Below are positions 5,379 through 6,922 of a DNA stretch of 6,922 bases, in pieces. Positions within the stretch are counted from its first letter, which is position 1. Every line of letters begins with the position of its first letter. The position numbers and the translations under genes are program-made. The notes under the pieces were generated by a model. That model worked only from the letters and a program-made list of their open reading frames with translations, was not told where the DNA came from and searched no databases. Origin of the DNA: Nitrospirota bacterium (GTDB taxonomy: Bacteria; Nitrospirota; Nitrospiria; Nitrospirales; NS-4); assembly GCA_005877525.1 (NCBI GenBank), contig VBON01000173.1, positions 1 to 6,922 of the forward strand. Reading direction: 5' to 3'.

Positions 5379-6374
5379 GTGCCGGACATTGAGCAACAGA
5401 TTAATGAACCTGAAATCGTGTGGACCGCTGAAGCGCTGAAGCGCATGGAGCGGGCTCCCGTCTTTCTCCGTGGCATGGTCAAGCGGCTAGCGGAGAAAAA
5501 AGCCCGCGAGCTGGGTTACAGCGAGATCACTGAGGAGATCCTCACCCAGTTCAAAGGGCAGATGATGGGCAAGATGGGTGGCCAGGCGGGCTTTGAGGAG
5601 GCCGCGGGCGCCATGGCCGCCGGCCGGTTGCCGTGGACGGCCGAGGCCAAAGCCCGACTGGAGACAGTCCCCGAGTTCATGCGCTCCATGATCAAACAGA
5701 TCGCCGAGGAAGCGGCCCGCGAGCGCGGCCACATGGAAGTCAACGTCGAGCTGTTCAAAAAGGTCGAGACATTGGGCGATGAGAAATCTCCGGACACCGC
5801 TCCCCTGCCGTGGACTGCAGGCGCCCAAGCCCGGCTTCAGCAGAAAATTGCGAGTGCACCGGCGATCGCGATGGACTTCGTTACCGATATGCTCAAGCGC
5901 GACACCGAAGAGTTGGCGCGTGAGCAAGGCCGCACGGTGATCGATGAAGAGGCGCTGAAGGCGATTTGGGATGCGCCGCAGACGACGATCACATGGAGTG
6001 ATGAGGCCTGGAAGAGACTTTTAACCTCGCCGGATTTCGTACGCAGCGGCATCCGCAAAGCCGCCGAGCGCCGTGCTCGTAAGTTAGGGCTGCGAGAAAT
6101 TGATTCAGAGCATCTTACAGTGTTCCGCAACGAGGCCATGATGAAGGCGGTCAAGCGCATCCGCGCCTTCGGCTACCAGGAGTTAACGTTCGACGCATTC
6201 GAGACCGCACTGCAGAAAACCAAGCGCCTGCAGGGAAACGAGCAGGCGGAAAAGCGCCTGCAGGAAATTCGCCAACACTTCAAGGACCCCCACACCAAGC
6301 CCGAAGGCGGCACGCTCGGCGCCGAGCTGATGGGAAGATTTAGACGGTATCTCAAGGGCGAAGAAAAGCTCTAA
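5379..6374 (+). CDS. PCP_red repeat protein (four tandem units like the C-terminal domain of protochlorophyllide reductase ChlB/BchB), function unknown
   Basis: The 331-residue protein holds four tandem helical units of the PCP_red type. They begin at W15 (WTAEALKRM), W86 (WTAEAKARL), W145 (WTAGAQARL) and W206 (WSDEAWKRL). Units 1, 2 and 4 continue with a P-x-F-[VLM]-R block, and all four carry a basic/acidic helix ending in A-R-x-x-G or similar (ARELGYSEIT, ARERGHMEV, AREQGRTVID, ARKLGLREID). Unit 3 is longer and has lost the PxFxR core. A charged tail follows (251-331) with KRLQ repeated. There is no cysteine, so it cannot ligate an Fe-S cluster through cysteine, and none of the catalytic nitrogenase-like parts of ChlB is present. 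There is no signal peptide or membrane segment. In ChlB/BchB this domain helps bind protochlorophyllide; here no bacteriochlorophyll genes are nearby, so the role is unknown. It starts 28 bases after the ihfB-like gene, probably in the same transcript. Confidence 0.85.
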   Translation: MPDIEQQINEPEIVWTAEALKRMERAPVFLRGMVKRLAEKKARELGYSEITEEILTQFKGQMMGKMGGQAGFEEAAGAMAAGRLPWTAEAKARLETVPEFMRSMIKQIAEEAARERGHMEVNVELFKKVETLGDEKSPDTAPLPWTAGAQARLQQKIASAPAIAMDFVTDMLKRDTEELAREQGRTVIDEEALKAIWDAPQTTITWSDEAWKRLLTSPDFVRSGIRKAAERRARKLGLREIDSEHLTVFRNEAMMKAVKRIRAFGYQELTFDAFETALQKTKRLQGNEQAEKRLQEIRQHFKDPHTKPEGGTLGAELMGRFRRYLKGEEKL

Positions 6375-6387
6375 CTTTTTCTAGTCG

Positions 6388-6408
6388 GGGCCTGTCTCTG
6401 AACAGCCC
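6388..6408 (+). repeat. hairpin 14 bases downstream of the PCP_red gene
   Basis: GGGC-C-TGT (6388-6395) pairs with ACAGCCC (6402-6408) around a six-base loop CTCTGA, giving a 7-bp stem with one bulged C. No T-run follows on either strand, so it is not a standard terminator. It could protect the 3' end of the operon mRNA from exonucleases. Confidence 0.45.
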
Positions 6409-6424
6409 AGACGGTGCTCGCTCC

Positions 6425-6467
6425 CGAAGCCCAAGTCGCTGCGCTCCGCCTGGGCGCCCGTTCTTCG
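6425..6467 (+). repeat. compound inverted repeat
   Basis: CGAA (6425-6428) can pair with TTCG (6464-6467) and GCCCA (6429-6433) with TGGGC (6451-6455), leaving an 8-base bulge on the right side and a GC-rich loop. An eight-base palindrome GGGCGCCC (6452-6459) overlaps it. It sits inside the 114-base inverted-repeat segment. Confidence 0.35.
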
Positions 6468-6512
6468 TCACCCGCCCGAAAAAGTTCTCGCAAGATGGTA
6501 AGACAGCGGTCG

Positions 6513-6545
6513 GAGTGCCCACTCGGCGCCACCCTGGCAGGCCAG
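6513..6545. repeat. pair of 12-base palindromes, centres 21 bases apart
   Basis: GAGTG-CC-CACTC (6513-6524) and CTGGC-AG-GCCAG (6534-6545) are both perfect five-base arms with a two-base centre. Their centres are 21 bases apart, about two helical turns, and they lie 53-85 bases before the start of the next gene. The two sites differ in sequence, so a common regulator is doubtful. Confidence 0.3.
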
Positions 6546-6597
6546 CTTCTTTCGTTTCCATGCCAAAGACCCGCCGCGATTGTTGTATGCTCGAAGC

Positions 6598-6922
6598 GTG
6601 TCCAAACTAACCATAACAGTTCTGCTCGGACTCCTCATTGCGTTCACTGGGGCGTCTGGCGAAGACATACCTGCATCGCAGCTTTTGCTCGTCGCCAAAA
6701 CGCAGGACATCCAACCGTTTCTGCCCAAAGGCACGTACCTTCTCCACGACCCGGTCGCGATTGAGAAGTTCTTCGAGGCATTGGACGGGGCGCCGCCGGA
6801 TTGGGCTGAGCTTCACGGCAAGCATGGCGACCGACACGAGGAACGTCTGTTTGCCCTGAACCGGGAGCGGGATCTGTCGCGCGCAGGCCGGCCGGCGCTC
6901 TCGCAGCGAATCACGTTCCTAT
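6598..6922 (+). CDS. hypothetical exported protein, 3' end missing
   Basis: From GTG 6598 the frame is open for 108 codons to the window edge. The translation begins MSKLTITVLLGLLIAFTGAS: a lysine followed by a hydrophobic core and small residues, as in a Sec signal peptide, with cleavage likely near residues 18-21. There is no cysteine lipobox. The mature part opens EDIPASQLLLVAKTQDIQPF and continues GTYLLHDPVAIEKFFEALDG, then a charged segment rich in His, Glu and Arg. I do not recognise the family. GTG is chosen because it puts the signal sequence at the N terminus; the frame is also open upstream, with TTG codons at 6580 and 6583. No clear Shine-Dalgarno sequence precedes it. It is separated from the operon by 223 bases and probably has its own promoter. 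Confidence 0.6.
   Translation, partial: MSKLTITVLLGLLIAFTGASGEDIPASQLLLVAKTQDIQPFLPKGTYLLHDPVAIEKFFEALDGAPPDWAELHGKHGDRHEERLFALNRERDLSRAGRPALSQRITFL

Larger units (their letters stand above)
6373..6486. repeat. 114-base segment bounded by a 9-base inverted repeat
   Basis: AACTTTTTC (6373-6381) and its perfect complement GAAAAAGTT (6478-6486) enclose the segment. Smaller hairpins lie inside, at 6388-6408 and 6425-6467. The left arm contributes the last two bases of the TAA stop of the upstream gene. It could be a small mobile (MITE- or REP-like) element or a structured 3' untranslated region. No transposase or clear target-site duplication is seen. Confidence 0.4.
6375..6597. other. non-coding gap between the PCP_red gene and the last gene
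   Basis: This is the only sizeable non-coding stretch in the window. It contains the 9-base inverted repeat and its inner hairpins, followed by two 12-base palindromes at 6513-6524 and 6534-6545. No convincing rho-independent terminator is visible on either strand, and no tRNA. The short frames crossing it in several readings show no family likeness. Confidence 0.7.

Noticed and set aside
5379..6374. A genuine light-independent protochlorophyllide reductase subunit
   Set aside because: The nitrogenase-like catalytic module, cysteines and neighbouring bch/chl genes are all absent; only the small C-terminal-type domain is present, four times.
6388..6408. Rho-independent terminator after the PCP_red gene
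   Set aside because: The stem is bulged and no T-run follows it on either strand; the T-run at 6376-6380 precedes it.
6414..6764. 116-codon plus-strand frame across the intergenic gap
   Set aside because: It covers the palindromic non-coding stretch and conflicts with the frame at 6598, which has a clear signal peptide and stays open to the edge.

Overview
All recognisable genes in this window lie on the plus strand. They form one compact housekeeping block in the order aroA (3' part) - cmk - plsC - rpsA - sppA - ihfB-like - a PCP_red repeat protein. A 223-base gap follows, then the start of a probable secreted protein that runs off the right edge. The cmk-rpsA-ihfB core, with aroA upstream, is the gene order known from many bacteria including E. 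coli. cmk-plsC-rpsA clusters are also known in other phyla.

The DNA is GC-rich by eye. The EPSP synthase carries class II motifs, and the last block gene encodes four tandem repeats resembling the C-terminal domain of light-independent protochlorophyllide reductase, in a context with no other chlorophyll genes. Proteins of that kind are known from Nitrospira and relatives, so a Nitrospirota-like bacterium is my best guess. This is inference from gene content, not a phylogenetic test.

Layout: 1-969 aroA (shikimate pathway); 1036-1719 cmk (CMP/dCMP kinase); 1722-2402 plsC (phosphatidic acid synthesis); 2448-4141 rpsA (ribosomal protein S1), split by a frameshift near 3704; 4157-5059 sppA (membrane serine/lysine peptidase); 5072-5350 HU/IHF-family DNA-binding protein; 5379-6374 PCP_red repeat protein of unknown function; 6375-6597 non-coding with nested inverted repeats; 6598 to the edge, a GTG-started hypothetical exported protein. 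Gaps between the first seven genes are 2-66 bases, with no convincing terminator, which suggests co-transcription of at least parts of the block.

The two observations most worth checking are these. First, rpsA appears to have lost 16 bases exactly where a 54-base perfect direct repeat ends; this is either an assembly error or a real lesion in a normally essential gene. Second, a 114-base stretch bounded by a 9-base inverted repeat, with smaller palindromes inside, directly follows the PCP_red gene and supplies its stop codon. I found no CRISPR array, transposase, tRNA, rRNA or defence system, and no clear evidence of a wholly new system.
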